Assembly (NCBI RefSeq): GCF_020099395.1
Contig: NZ_CP083590.1
Span: 5,084,001-5,148,000 of the forward strand
DNA length: 64,000 bases
Direction of reading: 5' to 3'
DNA from: Streptomyces mobaraensis
GTDB taxonomy: Bacteria; Actinomycetota; Actinomycetes; Streptomycetales; Streptomycetaceae
In this document: positions 1 through 10,715 of the stretch, one piece after another
How positions within the stretch are numbered: the first letter of the stretch is position 1
Layout of the letters: the number at the start of each line of letters is the position of its first letter
Position numbers and translations under genes: made by a program
Notes under the pieces: model-generated
What the model saw: only the letters and a program-made list of their open reading frames with translations
Database searches by the model: none
Told to the model about the DNA's origin: nothing

Positions 1-28
1 GTCCGACCCGCGTGGGATGCTGGGTCCG

Positions 29-1027
29 ATGGCCAGGAACACCGCGGGCAAAGCCGCGAACGACGATCTGCTCGCCCCCGTCACGCTCGCCGTGGGGCAG
101 GAAGAGCTTCTCCTCGACCGCGCCGTGCAGGAGGTGGTGGCCGCGGCCCGTGCCGCCGACGCGGACACCGACGTCCGCGACCTGGCGCCGGACGCGCTCC
201 AGCCCGGCACCCTGGCCGAGCTGACCAGCCCGTCGCTGTTCGCGGAGCGCAAGGTCGTGATCGTGCGCAACGCCCAGGATCTCTCGGCGGACACGATCAA
301 GGACGTCAAGGGCTACCTGGGCGCCCCGGCCGAGGAGATCACCCTCGTTCTGCTGCACGCCGGCGGTGCGAAGGGCAAGGGGCTGCTGGACGCCGCCCGG
401 AAGGCGGGGGCCCGGGAGGTCGCCTGCCCCAAGATGACCAAGCCGGCCGACCGGCTGGCGTTCGTCCGCCAGGAGTTCCGGTCCACGCGCCGGTCCGTGA
501 CGCCGGAGGCGTGCCAGGCGCTCGTCGATGCCATCGGCAGCGACCTGCGCGAGCTGGCCAGCGCCTGCGCACAGCTCGTCGCGGACGTCGAGGGGACGAT
601 CGACGAGGCGGTCGTCGCCCGCTACTACACCGGCCGGGCCGAGGCGTCGAGCTTCACCGTCGCCGACCGGGCCGTGGAGGGCCGGGCCGCCGAGGCCCTG
701 GAGGCGCTGCGCTGGGCCATGTCCACCGGCGTCGCGCCGGTGCTGATCACCAGCGCCCTCGCCCAGGGCGTGCGTTCGATCGGCAAGCTCGCCTCGGCAC
801 CGCGCGGCGCCCGCCCGGGCGACCTGGCCCGTGAGCTCGGCATGCCGCCCTGGAAGATCGACCGGGTGCGCCAGCAGATGCGCGGCTGGTCGGCGGACGG
901 CGTCGCGGCCGCGCTGCGCGCCGTCGCCGAGGCGGACGCCGGGGTCAAGGGCGGGGGCGACGATCCGGAGTACGCCCTGGAGAAGGCCGTGGTCGCGGTG
1001 GCCCGGGCGGCCCGCAGCCGCTCCTGA
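29..1027 (+). CDS. holA: DNA polymerase III subunit delta
   Basis: This subunit opens the beta sliding clamp as part of the replication clamp loader. The 332-residue product has the delta layout: an N-terminal region with LAVGQEELLLDRAVQEVV near residues 22-39, a central helical region, and a C-terminal collar domain ending in ALEKAVVAVARAARSRS. I chose ATG 29 over the in-frame ATG at 17 because family members start shortly before the AVGQEELL stretch. The start lies so close to the window edge that no ribosome binding site can be judged. The TGA stop sits inside a 25-bp direct repeat, and the gene converges on rpsT. Confidence 0.93.
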   Translation: MARNTAGKAANDDLLAPVTLAVGQEELLLDRAVQEVVAAARAADADTDVRDLAPDALQPGTLAELTSPSLFAERKVVIVRNAQDLSADTIKDVKGYLGAPAEEITLVLLHAGGAKGKGLLDAARKAGAREVACPKMTKPADRLAFVRQEFRSTRRSVTPEACQALVDAIGSDLRELASACAQLVADVEGTIDEAVVARYYTGRAEASSFTVADRAVEGRAAEALEALRWAMSTGVAPVLITSALAQGVRSIGKLASAPRGARPGDLARELGMPPWKIDRVRQQMRGWSADGVAAALRAVAEADAGVKGGGDDPEYALEKAVVAVARAARSRS

Positions 1028-1080
1028 GCGCGCGGCAGCCCGGGGCGCCGCGTACCCCGCAGCCGCTCCTGAGCGCGCGG
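1011..1080. repeat. 25-bp direct repeat spanning the holA stop codon
   Basis: An identical 25-bp segment occurs at 1011-1035 and 1056-1080 (period 45). The first copy contains the last codons and TGA of holA. A degenerate third echo follows near 1081-1110. It looks like a local slippage duplication that left the reading frame intact. Confidence 0.8.
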
Positions 1081-1129
1081 CGTGCCCGCAGTGCCGCCGC
1101 GTATCCCGGGTTCCTCCCGAACCCCGGGC

Positions 1130-1204
1130 ATGCCGAAGGCCCCGGTCGCCGAGTACGCCGAAGCCCCCGGTCGTCGGATACGCCGAAGGCCCCGGTCCGT
1201 CCTG
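1130..1204. repeat. Three 25-bp tandem repeats downstream of holA
   Basis: Units start at 1130, 1155 and 1180 and share the core gccgaaggccccggtc with a few substitutions. The last unit supplies the left arm of the terminator hairpin that follows. Together with the direct repeat just upstream, it fills most of the holA-rpsT spacer. No gene is visible in 1028-1369. Confidence 0.75.
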
Positions 1205-1225
1205 GGGAAGGACGGGCCCGGGGCC
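1188..1225. terminator. Bidirectional terminator hairpin between holA and rpsT
   Basis: Arms at 1188-1202 and 1210-1225 pair along their whole length with one bulged base around a 7-nt loop, followed by tcggtttcg. It lies between converging genes, so it probably serves both. It lacks a long U-tract, as is usual in Streptomyces. Confidence 0.65.
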
Positions 1226-1369
1226 CTCGGTTTCGTTCGGGTGAGCCGTCAGGCTCTTGCCGCGCCCGCGTGGCGAACGACCGAGCGCGGCGGGGTGCCG
1301 TTCCGGAGCGGTAGAGGGGCCGCTGGTTCCGGTACCGGCAGGGGCCGGGGCTCACGCCCCGGAGAGGCT

Positions 1370-1636
1370 TCAGCCCTTAAGGGCGGCAACCTGCTTGGCC
1401 AGCGCCGACTTCTTGTTGGCGGCGGCGTTCTTGTGCAGGACACCCTTGCTGGCGGCCTTGTCGAGCTTCTTGCCGGCCAGGGCGACGGCGGCGGTGGCCT
1501 TGGCGGCGTCACCGGCGACGATGGCCTCGCGGGCCGCGCGGACAGCGGTCTTGACCGAGGACTTGACGGCCTTGTTGCGCAGGCGCGCCTTCTCGTTGGT
1601 CTTGTTCCGCTTGATCTGGGACTTGATGTTCGCCAC
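1370..1636 (-). CDS. rpsT: 30S ribosomal protein S20
   Basis: This small basic protein binds the 5' domain of 16S rRNA in the 30S subunit. The 88-residue sequence begins [20 protein letters not shown], the S20 signature, and is rich in Lys, Arg and Ala with the length typical of the family. The start is GTG at 1636, with an AAGG-containing stretch about 8 nt upstream. It is monocistronic, divergent from lepA and convergent with holA, as in other streptomycetes. Confidence 0.97.
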   Translation of the reverse strand: MANIKSQIKRNKTNEKARLRNKAVKSSVKTAVRAAREAIVAGDAAKATAAVALAGKKLDKAASKGVLHKNAAANKKSALAKQVAALKG

Positions 1637-1711
1637 GAAAGAGCCTTTTCAGGTTCGTTGGATTTCGAGAGTGCGCTCCGCGCGTGAGAGGGTCGCGAAG
1701 CACAGTGGACC

Positions 1712-1741
1712 AGGCTACCAGCCCGCCCCGGGCCGTCCCAA
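1712..1741 (-). promoter_or_regulatory. Candidate rpsT promoter
   Basis: On the minus strand, TTGGGA (1741-1736) and TAGCCT (1717-1712) are separated by 18 bp. This fits the HrdB-type pattern TTGACN-18-TAGRRT. It lies about 75 bp upstream of the rpsT start. The assignment is by motif only. Confidence 0.4.
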
Positions 1742-1841
1742 ACCGGACGGCGGCCGCCGCTCATGGGAGCATGGAGGGGTCGTATACCCGACTCCCGCCG
1801 AGACTGGCGTGCAAACGCCGAAGTCACCGAATGGATCCTGC

Positions 1842-3707
1842 GTGCCCGCGACCCCTACCAACGTGCCCGAGCCGAGCCGTACCGACCCGGCTCTGATCCG
1901 TAACTTCTGCATCATCGCGCACATCGACCATGGCAAGTCGACGCTCGCCGACCGGATGCTTCAGCTGACCGGCGTGGTCGACTCGCGGCAGATGCGCGCG
2001 CAGTACCTCGACCGGATGGACATCGAGCGCGAGCGCGGCATCACGATCAAGTCGCAGGCGGTCCGTCTCCCCTGGGCGCCCTCCGAGGACGAGTCGAAGA
2101 CGACGCACATCCTCAACATGATCGACACCCCGGGCCACGTCGACTTCACCTACGAGGTCTCCCGCTCCCTCGCCGCGTGCGAGGGCTGCATCCTCCTGGT
2201 GGACGCCGCCCAGGGCATCGAGGCCCAGACCCTCGCCAACCTGTACCTGGCGATGGAGAACGACCTCACGATCATCCCGGTCCTCAACAAGATCGACCTG
2301 CCGGCCGCGCAGCCCGAGAAGTTCGCCGCCGAGCTGGCCAACCTCGTCGGCTGCGACCCGTCTGACGTCCTCAAGGTCTCCGCGAAGACCGGTGTCGGCG
2401 TGCCCGAGCTGCTGGACCGCGTCGTCCGCGACGTCCCGGCCCCGGTCGGCGTCAAGGACGCCCCGGCCCGCGCGATGATCTTCGACTCGGTCTACGACGC
2501 CTACCGCGGCGTCGTGACGTACGTGAAGGTCGTCGACGGCACGCTGCGCAAGCGCGAGCGGATCCGGATGATGTCGACCGGCGCCCAGCACGAGCTGCTG
2601 GAGATCGGCACCAACTCCCCGGAGATGCTGCCCGCGGACGGCCTGTCCGTCGGCGAGGTGGGCTACCTGATCACGGGTGTGAAGGACGTCCGCCAGTCGA
2701 AGGTCGGCGACACCATCACCCAGTTCCAGAACGGGGCCACCCAGGCGCTGGGCGGGTACAAGGACCCCAAGCCGATGGTCTTCTCCGGCCTCTACCCGCT
2801 GGACGGCTCGGACTACCCGGAGCTGCGTGAGGCTCTCGACAAGCTCCAGCTCAACGACGCCGCGCTGGTGTACGAGCCGGAGACGTCCGCCGCGCTGGGC
2901 TTCGGCTTCCGCGTCGGCTTCCTGGGCCTGCTCCACCTGGAGGTCATCCGCGAGCGCCTGGAGCGCGAGTTCGGTCTCGACCTGATCGCCACCGCGCCGA
3001 ACGTGGTCTACAACGTCCTCATGGAGGACGGCACCGAGCACGAGGTGACCAACCCGAGCGAGTTCCCGACCGGCAAGATCTCCGAGGTGCACGAGCCGGT
3101 CGTCCGGGCCACCATTCTGGCGCCCAGCGAGTTCATCGGCGCGATCATGGAGCTCTGCCAGACTCGCCGCGGCGTCCTGCTGGGCATGGACTACCTCTCC
3201 GAGGACCGCGTCGAGATCCGCTACACGCTGCCCCTCGCCGAGGTCGTCTTCGACTTCTTCGACCAGCTCAAGTCCAAGACCCGCGGTTACGCCTCGCTGG
3301 ACTACGAGCCCACCGGCGAGCAGGTCTCCGACCTGGTCAAGGTCGACATCCTGCTGCACGGCGACAAGGTCGACGCCTTCTCCGCGATCACCCACAAGGA
3401 CAAGGCCTACGCCTACGGCGTCCGGCTCGTCGCCAAGCTCCGCGAGCTCATCCCGCGGCAGAACTTCGAGGTGCCGATCCAGGCCGCGATCGGCGCCCGC
3501 GTCATCGCCCGTGAGACCGTCCGCGCCATTCGCAAGGACGTTCTCGCGAAGTGCTACGGCGGTGACATCTCCCGTAAGCGGAAGCTCCTGGAGAAGCAGA
3601 AGGAGGGCAAGAAGCGAATGAAGATGGTCGGCAGCGTGGAAGTTCCGCAGGAGGCCTTCATCGCGGTGCTCTCCTCGGACGAGAGTGGCGAGAAGGGCAA
3701 GAAGTAG
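1842..3707 (+). CDS. lepA: Translation elongation factor 4 (LepA)
   Basis: This ribosome-associated GTPase is proposed to back-translocate stalled ribosomes. The 621-residue protein has G1 AHIDHGKST at residues 26-34, G3 DTPGHVD, G4 NKID, then domains II, III and V and the basic LepA-specific tail [17 protein letters not shown]. The frame stays open for another 195 codons upstream, across the rpsT promoter. GTG 1842 is chosen because it gives the family's N-terminus just ahead of [15 protein letters not shown] strong terminator follows. Confidence 0.96.
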   Translation: MPATPTNVPEPSRTDPALIRNFCIIAHIDHGKSTLADRMLQLTGVVDSRQMRAQYLDRMDIERERGITIKSQAVRLPWAPSEDESKTTHILNMIDTPGHVDFTYEVSRSLAACEGCILLVDAAQGIEAQTLANLYLAMENDLTIIPVLNKIDLPAAQPEKFAAELANLVGCDPSDVLKVSAKTGVGVPELLDRVVRDVPAPVGVKDAPARAMIFDSVYDAYRGVVTYVKVVDGTLRKRERIRMMSTGAQHELLEIGTNSPEMLPADGLSVGEVGYLITGVKDVRQSKVGDTITQFQNGATQALGGYKDPKPMVFSGLYPLDGSDYPELREALDKLQLNDAALVYEPETSAALGFGFRVGFLGLLHLEVIRERLEREFGLDLIATAPNVVYNVLMEDGTEHEVTNPSEFPTGKISEVHEPVVRATILAPSEFIGAIMELCQTRRGVLLGMDYLSEDRVEIRYTLPLAEVVFDFFDQLKSKTRGYASLDYEPTGEQVSDLVKVDILLHGDKVDAFSAITHKDKAYAYGVRLVAKLRELIPRQNFEVPIQAAIGARVIARETVRAIRKDVLAKCYGGDISRKRKLLEKQKEGKKRMKMVGSVEVPQEAFIAVLSSDESGEKGKK

Positions 3708-3743
3708 CCGGTCCCGCCCTCGCCGCGCCCCGGCGGCGCACGG

Positions 3744-3772
3744 ACGCCCGCTCCCCGCGAGGGAGCGGGCGT
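3744..3772 (+). terminator. Rho-independent terminator of lepA
   Basis: A perfect 12-bp stem (3744-3755 with 3761-3772) around the loop cgcga is followed by ttcg. It lies 36 nt after the lepA stop. Confidence 0.85.
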
Positions 3773-3891
3773 TTTCGTGGGCCCATGGGGTCCACGGGGT
3801 GCTCCCGTCGCCCCGAGCGGCATCCCGCGCGGTACGTGTACGCGCCACCAATCACTTTCGGTCACAGGTTCAACAAGGCTTTCTGGGCCTC

Positions 3892-3920
3892 TTACATGAC
3901 GGCCCCGGCGCCTCTAGTCT
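3892..3920 (+). promoter_or_regulatory. Candidate promoter of the acyl-CoA synthetase gene
   Basis: TTACAT (3892-3897) and TAGTCT (3915-3920) are spaced by 17 bp, about 60 bp upstream of the GTG at 3982. It resembles the Streptomyces HrdB consensus. The assignment is by motif only. Confidence 0.45.
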
Positions 3921-3981
3921 GATCACTGCTTGAAGGTTACTCGCGAGTCACCCAGCAACGAGGCGGGCCCCGGAGGATGCC

Positions 3982-5871
<1,890 letters not shown>

Positions 5872-5951
5872 CCGGGGGCGCTCGCCCGCGCCCGGCGGCC
5901 GGCGGCTCGGGGACGGTCCGGCGTCCGGCGGTCATGCCGGACAATGGACCC

Positions 5952-7184
5952 ATGCCTTCCGTACTGCCCGACGGCGAGCCCGTGCCCGACGACGGGGCGC
6001 TGCCCCCGCACGCCCTCGCCGACGCGGGCCGGCGGCCCCTCGGCTTCTACCTGCACGTCCCCTACTGCGCCACCCGCTGCGGGTACTGCGACTTCAACAC
6101 CTACACCGCGAGCGAGCTGCGCGGCTCCGGCGGCGCCCTGGCCTCCCGCGACAACTACGCCGACACCGTCGCCGAGGAGATCCGGCTGGCGCGCAAGGTG
6201 CTCGGCGACGACCCGCGCCCGGTCGAGACGGTCTTCGTCGGCGGCGGCACGCCCACCCTGCTGCCCGCCGCCGACCTGGGCCGGATGCTCGCCGCGATCC
6301 GCGACGAGTTCGGGCTCGCCCCCGGCGCCGAGGTCACCACCGAGGCCAACCCGGAGTCCGTCGACCCCCGCTACCTGGAGGAACTGCGGGCCGCCGGCTT
6401 CAACCGGGTCTCCTTCGGCATGCAGAGCGCCCGGCAGCACGTCCTGAAGATCCTCGACCGCACGCACACCCCCGGCCGCCCCGAAGCGTGCGTCGCCGAG
6501 GCCCGCGCCGCCGGCTTCGACCACGTCAATCTCGACCTGATCTACGGCACCCCCGGCGAGACCGACGACGACTGGCGCGCCTCGCTGGACGCCGCCGTCG
6601 CCGCCGGCCCCGACCACGTCTCGGCCTACGCCCTGATCGTCGAGGAGGGCACCCAGCTCGCCCGCCGCATCCGCCGCGGCGAGGTCCCCATGACCGACGA
6701 CGACGTCCACGCCGACCGCTACCTGATCGCCGAGGAGCGCCTTACGGCCGCCGGTTACGACTGGTACGAGGTCTCCAACTGGGCCACCACGGACGCCGGC
6801 CGCTGCCGCCACAACGAGCTGTACTGGCGCGGCGCGGACTGGTGGGGCGCGGGGCCCGGCGCCCACTCGCACGTCGGCGGGGTGCGGTGGTGGAACGTCA
6901 AGCACCCGGGCGCCTACGCGCAGGCCCTGGCCGAGGGGCGCTCCCCGGGGGCGGGCCGCGAGATCCTGGCCGAGGAGGACCGGCGCGTCGAGCGCATCCT
7001 GCTGGAACTGCGCCTGGTGGACGGCTGCCCGCTGTCCCTCCTGAAGCCGGCGGGGCTCGCGGCGGCGGAGAAGGCCCTGGCGGACGGCCTGCTCCAGCGC
7101 GCGCCGTACGAGGCCGGGCGCGCCGTGCTCACGCTGCGGGGGCGGCTGCTGGCGGACGCGGTGGTGCGGGACCTGGTGGACTGA
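5952..7184 (+). CDS. hemW: Radical SAM heme chaperone HemW
   Basis: HemW delivers heme to respiratory or other hemoproteins and was long annotated as coproporphyrinogen III oxidase (HemN). The 410-residue protein has the radical-SAM cluster motif C39-x3-C43-x2-C46 within HVPYCATRCGYC and, near residue 287, the HNxxYW motif (RHNELYW) that marks HemW. The N-terminal extension typical of true HemN is absent. ATG 5952 is the first start close to the conserved GFYLHVPYC strand. It probably follows read-through from the ligase gene upstream. Confidence 0.9.
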   Translation: MPSVLPDGEPVPDDGALPPHALADAGRRPLGFYLHVPYCATRCGYCDFNTYTASELRGSGGALASRDNYADTVAEEIRLARKVLGDDPRPVETVFVGGGTPTLLPAADLGRMLAAIRDEFGLAPGAEVTTEANPESVDPRYLEELRAAGFNRVSFGMQSARQHVLKILDRTHTPGRPEACVAEARAAGFDHVNLDLIYGTPGETDDDWRASLDAAVAAGPDHVSAYALIVEEGTQLARRIRRGEVPMTDDDVHADRYLIAEERLTAAGYDWYEVSNWATTDAGRCRHNELYWRGADWWGAGPGAHSHVGGVRWWNVKHPGAYAQALAEGRSPGAGREILAEEDRRVERILLELRLVDGCPLSLLKPAGLAAAEKALADGLLQRAPYEAGRAVLTLRGRLLADAVVRDLVD

Positions 7185-7268
7185 TTACCTGATCGGGTGA
7201 ACTGACGCGTATCGCCCCCGTCTGCGCCTAGCCTCTCCCTAGGGCTGTCGCCGAAACCAGGAGCGGCG

Positions 7269-7853
7269 ATGCGGAGGACCACGGAGATGATGGCTGTGGA
7301 CGAACGACTGATCGCGCTCATTGACGAGCACCCCGAGGTCTTCGAGGGGTACAAGATCGAGTTGTTGCGGGGGGACATCGTGATGATGGCGGGGCCAGAC
7401 TGGGTTCACAACGACATCGTCGAGCTCGTCCGGGACCAGGTTCCCGGCGACCGATGGCAGCGGAAGACGACCCAGGACATCGCCATCCCCGGTGAGAACA
7501 GCGAACCGCAGCCGGATCTGCTGGTGATCGAGCGAGGAGCGTTCGAGGGCCCTGGCCGACTGGTCCCCGCCGCGGCCGCCACTCTGCTCGTGGAGGTCGT
7601 CTCCAAGACCAGCGCCCTCCGCGACTATCACGAGAAGCGCTCGATGTACGCGGCCGGCCGTGTCCCCGCCTACCTGATCATCGATCCGTTCGCCGCCAAG
7701 TGCGTCCTGCTGACCGAGCCTTTCGGCGTCGGTGAGGAAGCCGACTACCGGACAGAACGCACCAGCAAGTTCGGCGAGCCCGTGCCGCTCGACCTGATGG
7801 GCGTCTCCCTGGACACGTCCGGCTTCCGCACGCTGCCCGGTGACCCCTGCTAA
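7269..7853 (+). CDS. Uma2 family endonuclease-like protein
   Basis: Uma2 (DUF820) proteins have a restriction-endonuclease-like fold and are abundant in Streptomyces; their biological role is not settled. The 194-residue product has the PD-(D/E)xK-type core: EPQPDLLVIE, then TLLVEVVSKTSALRDYHEKR, and the strand RVPAYLIID. An AGGAG lies just upstream of ATG 7269. Its TAA stop overlaps by 3 bases with the TAG stop of the convergent DUF3097 gene. It stands alone, without a methylase partner. Confidence 0.82.
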   Translation: MRRTTEMMAVDERLIALIDEHPEVFEGYKIELLRGDIVMMAGPDWVHNDIVELVRDQVPGDRWQRKTTQDIAIPGENSEPQPDLLVIERGAFEGPGRLVPAAAATLLVEVVSKTSALRDYHEKRSMYAAGRVPAYLIIDPFAAKCVLLTEPFGVGEEADYRTERTSKFGEPVPLDLMGVSLDTSGFRTLPGDPC

Positions 7854-8677
7854 ACCCCGGCCGTCACAAAATCGATCAATTCCTCGACTCTCCCCAGCAA
7901 CTCCGGCTCCAGGTCCTTGTACGACCGCACCCCCGCCAGGATCCGCTGCCACGCCGCCCCCGTGTTCGCCGGCCAGCCCAGCGCCCGGCACATCCCCGTC
8001 TTCCAGTCCTGCCCCCGCGGCACGGACGGCCACGCCGCGATCCCCACGGACGACGGCTTCACCGCCTCCCACACGTCCACGTACGGGTGCCCGACGACGA
8101 GCACGTGCTCGCCCGTGACCTCCGCCGCGATGCGCGACTCCTTCGATCCCGGCACCAGGTGGTCCACCAGGACGCCCAGCCGCGCGTCGGGTCCGGGGGC
8201 GAAGTCGCGGACGATGGACGGGAGGTCGTCGACGCCCTCCAGGTACTCGACGACGACGCCCTCGATGCGCAGGTCGTCGCCCCAGACGCGTTCCACCAGT
8301 TCGGCGTCGTGCCGCCCCTCGACGTAGATCCGTCCGGCCCGCGCCACGCGCGCCCGGGCGCCGGGGACGGCGATCGAGCCGGAGGCCGTACGGGCCGGCG
8401 CCTTAGGGGTGCGAGGGGCTGTCGGACGGACGAGAGTGACGACGCGGCCCTCCAGCAGGAAGCCGCGCGGTTCCAGCGGGAAGACGCGGTGCTTGCCGAA
8501 GCGGTCCTCCAGGGTCACGGTCGGCCCCTGCGCGGTCTTCTCGCAGCGGACGACCGCCCCGCAGAAGCCGGTCGTGACCTCCTCCACCACCAGGTCCGGT
8601 TCGGCCGGCACCTCCGGGACGGGGACGTTCCGCTTCCAGGGAGGCGTCAGGTCGGGGTCGTACTGTCTGCTGCGCAC
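7850..8677 (-). CDS. DUF3097 family protein
   Basis: This is a conserved actinobacterial protein of unknown function, 275 residues. The N-terminus MRSRQYDPDLTPPWKRN matches the family, followed by a beta-rich segment near residues 45-85 and a central HDAELVERVWGDDLRIEGVV region. The motif VEGRHDAELVERVWG recalls Toprim-like folds, but I do not claim that activity. The start is GTG at 8677 with no good ribosome binding site. The stop interlocks tail-to-tail with the Uma2 gene. Confidence 0.8.
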   Translation of the reverse strand: MRSRQYDPDLTPPWKRNVPVPEVPAEPDLVVEEVTTGFCGAVVRCEKTAQGPTVTLEDRFGKHRVFPLEPRGFLLEGRVVTLVRPTAPRTPKAPARTASGSIAVPGARARVARAGRIYVEGRHDAELVERVWGDDLRIEGVVVEYLEGVDDLPSIVRDFAPGPDARLGVLVDHLVPGSKESRIAAEVTGEHVLVVGHPYVDVWEAVKPSSVGIAAWPSVPRGQDWKTGMCRALGWPANTGAAWQRILAGVRSYKDLEPELLGRVEELIDFVTAGV

Positions 8678-8710
8678 GCGCAGACGATAGGAAAAACCCG
8701 CCCTTCCGGC

Positions 8711-9457
8711 CTACGACACGCCGAAGCGCCGTGCCAGCGCGTTGCGTTGCTCACGGACAAACCGGGCGTCGACCGCCGCGCCGTGCCCCGGGACGTACAC
8801 CGCGTCGTCGCCTCCGAGGGCCAGCAGCCGGTCCAGCGCGGCCGGCCAGGCGGCCGGTGTGGCGTCGGGGCCGGCCTGCGGTTCGCCGGACTCCTCGACC
8901 AGGTCGCCGCAGAAGACGACGTCCGGGGCCCCGCCGTCGCCCGGCACCAGGACGGCCAGGTCGTGGCCGCTGTGGGCGGCTCCGAGGGCGACGAGCCGGA
9001 CCCGCCGCCCGCCGCCCAGGTCGAGCTCCGAACGGTCGGCGACCTCGTGGGCCGGGGCCACCAGCCGGGCCGCGGCCTCGGCGGCGTCGCGCGCGTCCAT
9101 CCCGTACCGGACCGCGTCCTCCCGCAGTTCCCCGGGGGCGAGCTGATCGGCGAGCCCCGCCGCCCCGTACACCGCCGCGCCCGCGAACGCGGCGGTGCCG
9201 AAGACGTGGTCGAAGTGGCCATGCGTGAGTGCGATGTGCGTCACGGGCCGCCCGAAGAGCTCCCGCACCTCCCGCTCGATCTCCGCGCCCTCACGGAGCG
9301 TCGCCCCCGTGTCCACGACCAGGACGCCCGCCGCCCCGACGACCGCCCCCGTCGTCGCGTCCCAGCGCGGCAGCCTGCGCCGGGCCACCCCCGGCGCGAG
9401 CCGTTCCCAGCGCGCCCCCCTGTGCTGCTCCTGGTCCGTTCCTCCGTGGTTTCCCAT
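8711..9457 (-). CDS. MBL-fold metallo-hydrolase
   Basis: This is a metallo-beta-lactamase-fold hydrolase of 248 residues, probably cytoplasmic. The zinc motif HxHxDH is present as HGHFDH at residues 79-84. A second histidine lies in AAHSGHDLAVLV, an aspartate in VVFCGDLVEE, and the last histidine in YVPGHG. The arrangement resembles glyoxalase II or quinoprotein-relay-type hydrolases, but the substrate cannot be assigned. It is divergent from the hrcA operon and separated from DUF3097 by 33 bp, so the two may be cotranscribed. Confidence 0.85.
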   Translation of the reverse strand: MGNHGGTDQEQHRGARWERLAPGVARRRLPRWDATTGAVVGAAGVLVVDTGATLREGAEIEREVRELFGRPVTHIALTHGHFDHVFGTAAFAGAAVYGAAGLADQLAPGELREDAVRYGMDARDAAEAAARLVAPAHEVADRSELDLGGGRRVRLVALGAAHSGHDLAVLVPGDGGAPDVVFCGDLVEESGEPQAGPDATPAAWPAALDRLLALGGDDAVYVPGHGAAVDARFVREQRNALARRFGVS

Positions 9458-9581
9458 GCCGGGAACCTAACGCGCGCGCGGTACGGTGACCCGTCCGGCG
9501 GCGCACACGGATCGGACGCGGATCGGACGGCGGATCGGATACGGAGCGCGACTGCCTTGCCGTGGCCGTGGTGGACCGCCG

Positions 9582-9626
9582 TACACTGACGTGTGGGGTT
9601 TGGCACTCGTGACCTTTGAGTGCCAG
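9582..9626 (+). promoter_or_regulatory. CIRCE operator and promoter of hrcA-dnaJ
   Basis: An inverted repeat TTGGCACTC (9600-9608), a 9-nt spacer, and GAGTGCCAG (9618-9626) matches the CIRCE consensus TTAGCACTC-N9-GAGTGCTAA at 15 of 18 positions. A TACACT -10-like hexamer lies at 9582-9587, placing CIRCE right at the transcription start. CIRCE is the known HrcA operator, so the operon is probably autorepressed and heat-induced. Confidence 0.9.
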
Positions 9627-9698
9627 GCACGAGACCCGGGTAAGACCCGGGGAAGACCCCGCGAGACGGCTGGACCGCTGGACTGGAGGTGTGCGCGG

Positions 9699-10715
9699 AT
9701 GCTGAGCGAACGCAGGCTCAAGGTCCTGCGTGCCATCGTCCAGGACTACGTGGGCACCGAGGAGCCCGTCGGCTCCAAGGCCCTCACCGAGCGTCACCAC
9801 CTCGGCGTGTCCCCGGCGACGGTGCGCAACGACATGGCGGTGCTGGAGGAGGAGGGGTTCATCGCCCAGCCCCACACCAGCGCCGGCCGGATCCCGACCG
9901 ACAAGGGCTACCGCCTCTTCGTCGACCGGCTGGCGGGCGTCAAGCCGCTGTCCTCCGCAGAGCGGCGCGCGATCCAGAACTTCCTGGACGGCGCGGTCGA
10001 CCTGGACGACGTGGTGGCCCGCACGGTGCGGCTGCTGGCGCAGCTCACCCGGCAGGTGGCGGTCGTGCAGTACCCGTCGCTGACCCGGTCGACCGTCCGG
10101 CACGTGGAGCTGCTGCCGCTCGCCCCCGCGCGGGTGATGCTGGTGCTGATCACGGACACCGGGCGGGTCGAGCAGCGGATGGTCGACTGCCCGGCGCCGG
10201 TCGGCGAGGTGGCGCTGGCGGATCTGCGGGCGCGGCTCAACAGCCGCGTCGTGGGCCGGCGGTTCACGGATGTGCCGCAGCTGGTGCAGGATCTCCCCGA
10301 CTCCTTCGAGCAGGACGATCGCGGAACCGTTTCGACGGTCCTGGCCGTTCTCCTGGAGACCCTGGTCGAGGAGACCGAGGAGCGGCTGATGATCGGCGGC
10401 ACCGCCAATCTCACCCGTTTCGGGCATGACTTCCCGCTGACGATCCGGCCCGTGCTGGAGGCGTTGGAGGAGCAGGTCGTCCTCCTCAAGCTGCTCGGCG
10501 AGGCCACGGACTCGGGCATGACCGTGCGCATCGGTCATGAGAACGCCCACGAGGGCCTGAACTCCACATCCGTCGTCGCCGTCGGCTACGGTTCGGGCGA
10601 CGAAGCCGTCGCCAAACTCGGCGTGGTCGGACCGACCCGCATGGATTACCCCGGAACGATGGGAGCGGTACGCGCAGTGGCACGTTACGTCGGACAGATC
10701 CTGGCGGAGTCGTAA
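9699..10715 (+). CDS. hrcA: Heat-inducible transcriptional repressor HrcA
   Basis: HrcA binds CIRCE elements and represses heat-shock genes. The 338-residue protein has the N-terminal winged helix ([20 protein letters not shown], then [19 protein letters not shown]) and the GAF-like dimerisation domain with a C-terminal [21 protein letters not shown] 9699 lies 9 nt after GGAGG. The stop is immediately followed by the GTG of dnaJ, giving tight coupling. A CIRCE sits 73 bp upstream. Confidence 0.95.
   Translation: MLSERRLKVLRAIVQDYVGTEEPVGSKALTERHHLGVSPATVRNDMAVLEEEGFIAQPHTSAGRIPTDKGYRLFVDRLAGVKPLSSAERRAIQNFLDGAVDLDDVVARTVRLLAQLTRQVAVVQYPSLTRSTVRHVELLPLAPARVMLVLITDTGRVEQRMVDCPAPVGEVALADLRARLNSRVVGRRFTDVPQLVQDLPDSFEQDDRGTVSTVLAVLLETLVEETEERLMIGGTANLTRFGHDFPLTIRPVLEALEEQVVLLKLLGEATDSGMTVRIGHENAHEGLNSTSVVAVGYGSGDEAVAKLGVVGPTRMDYPGTMGAVRAVARYVGQILAES

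Noticed and set aside
1257..1841. N-terminal extension of LepA
   Set aside because: It covers the rpsT gene and promoter and has no similarity to LepA; GTG 1842 gives the family length.
1824..3851. Very long open frame on the minus strand over lepA
   Set aside because: Composition is an antisense image of lepA codon bias in high-GC DNA; no domain, start context or homology.
5952..7184. Oxygen-independent coproporphyrinogen oxidase (HemN)
   Set aside because: HNxxYW and the short N-terminus mark HemW.
8280..8330. DUF3097 protein as a Toprim nuclease
   Set aside because: The VEGRHDAEL resemblance is local and the DxD motif is not evident.
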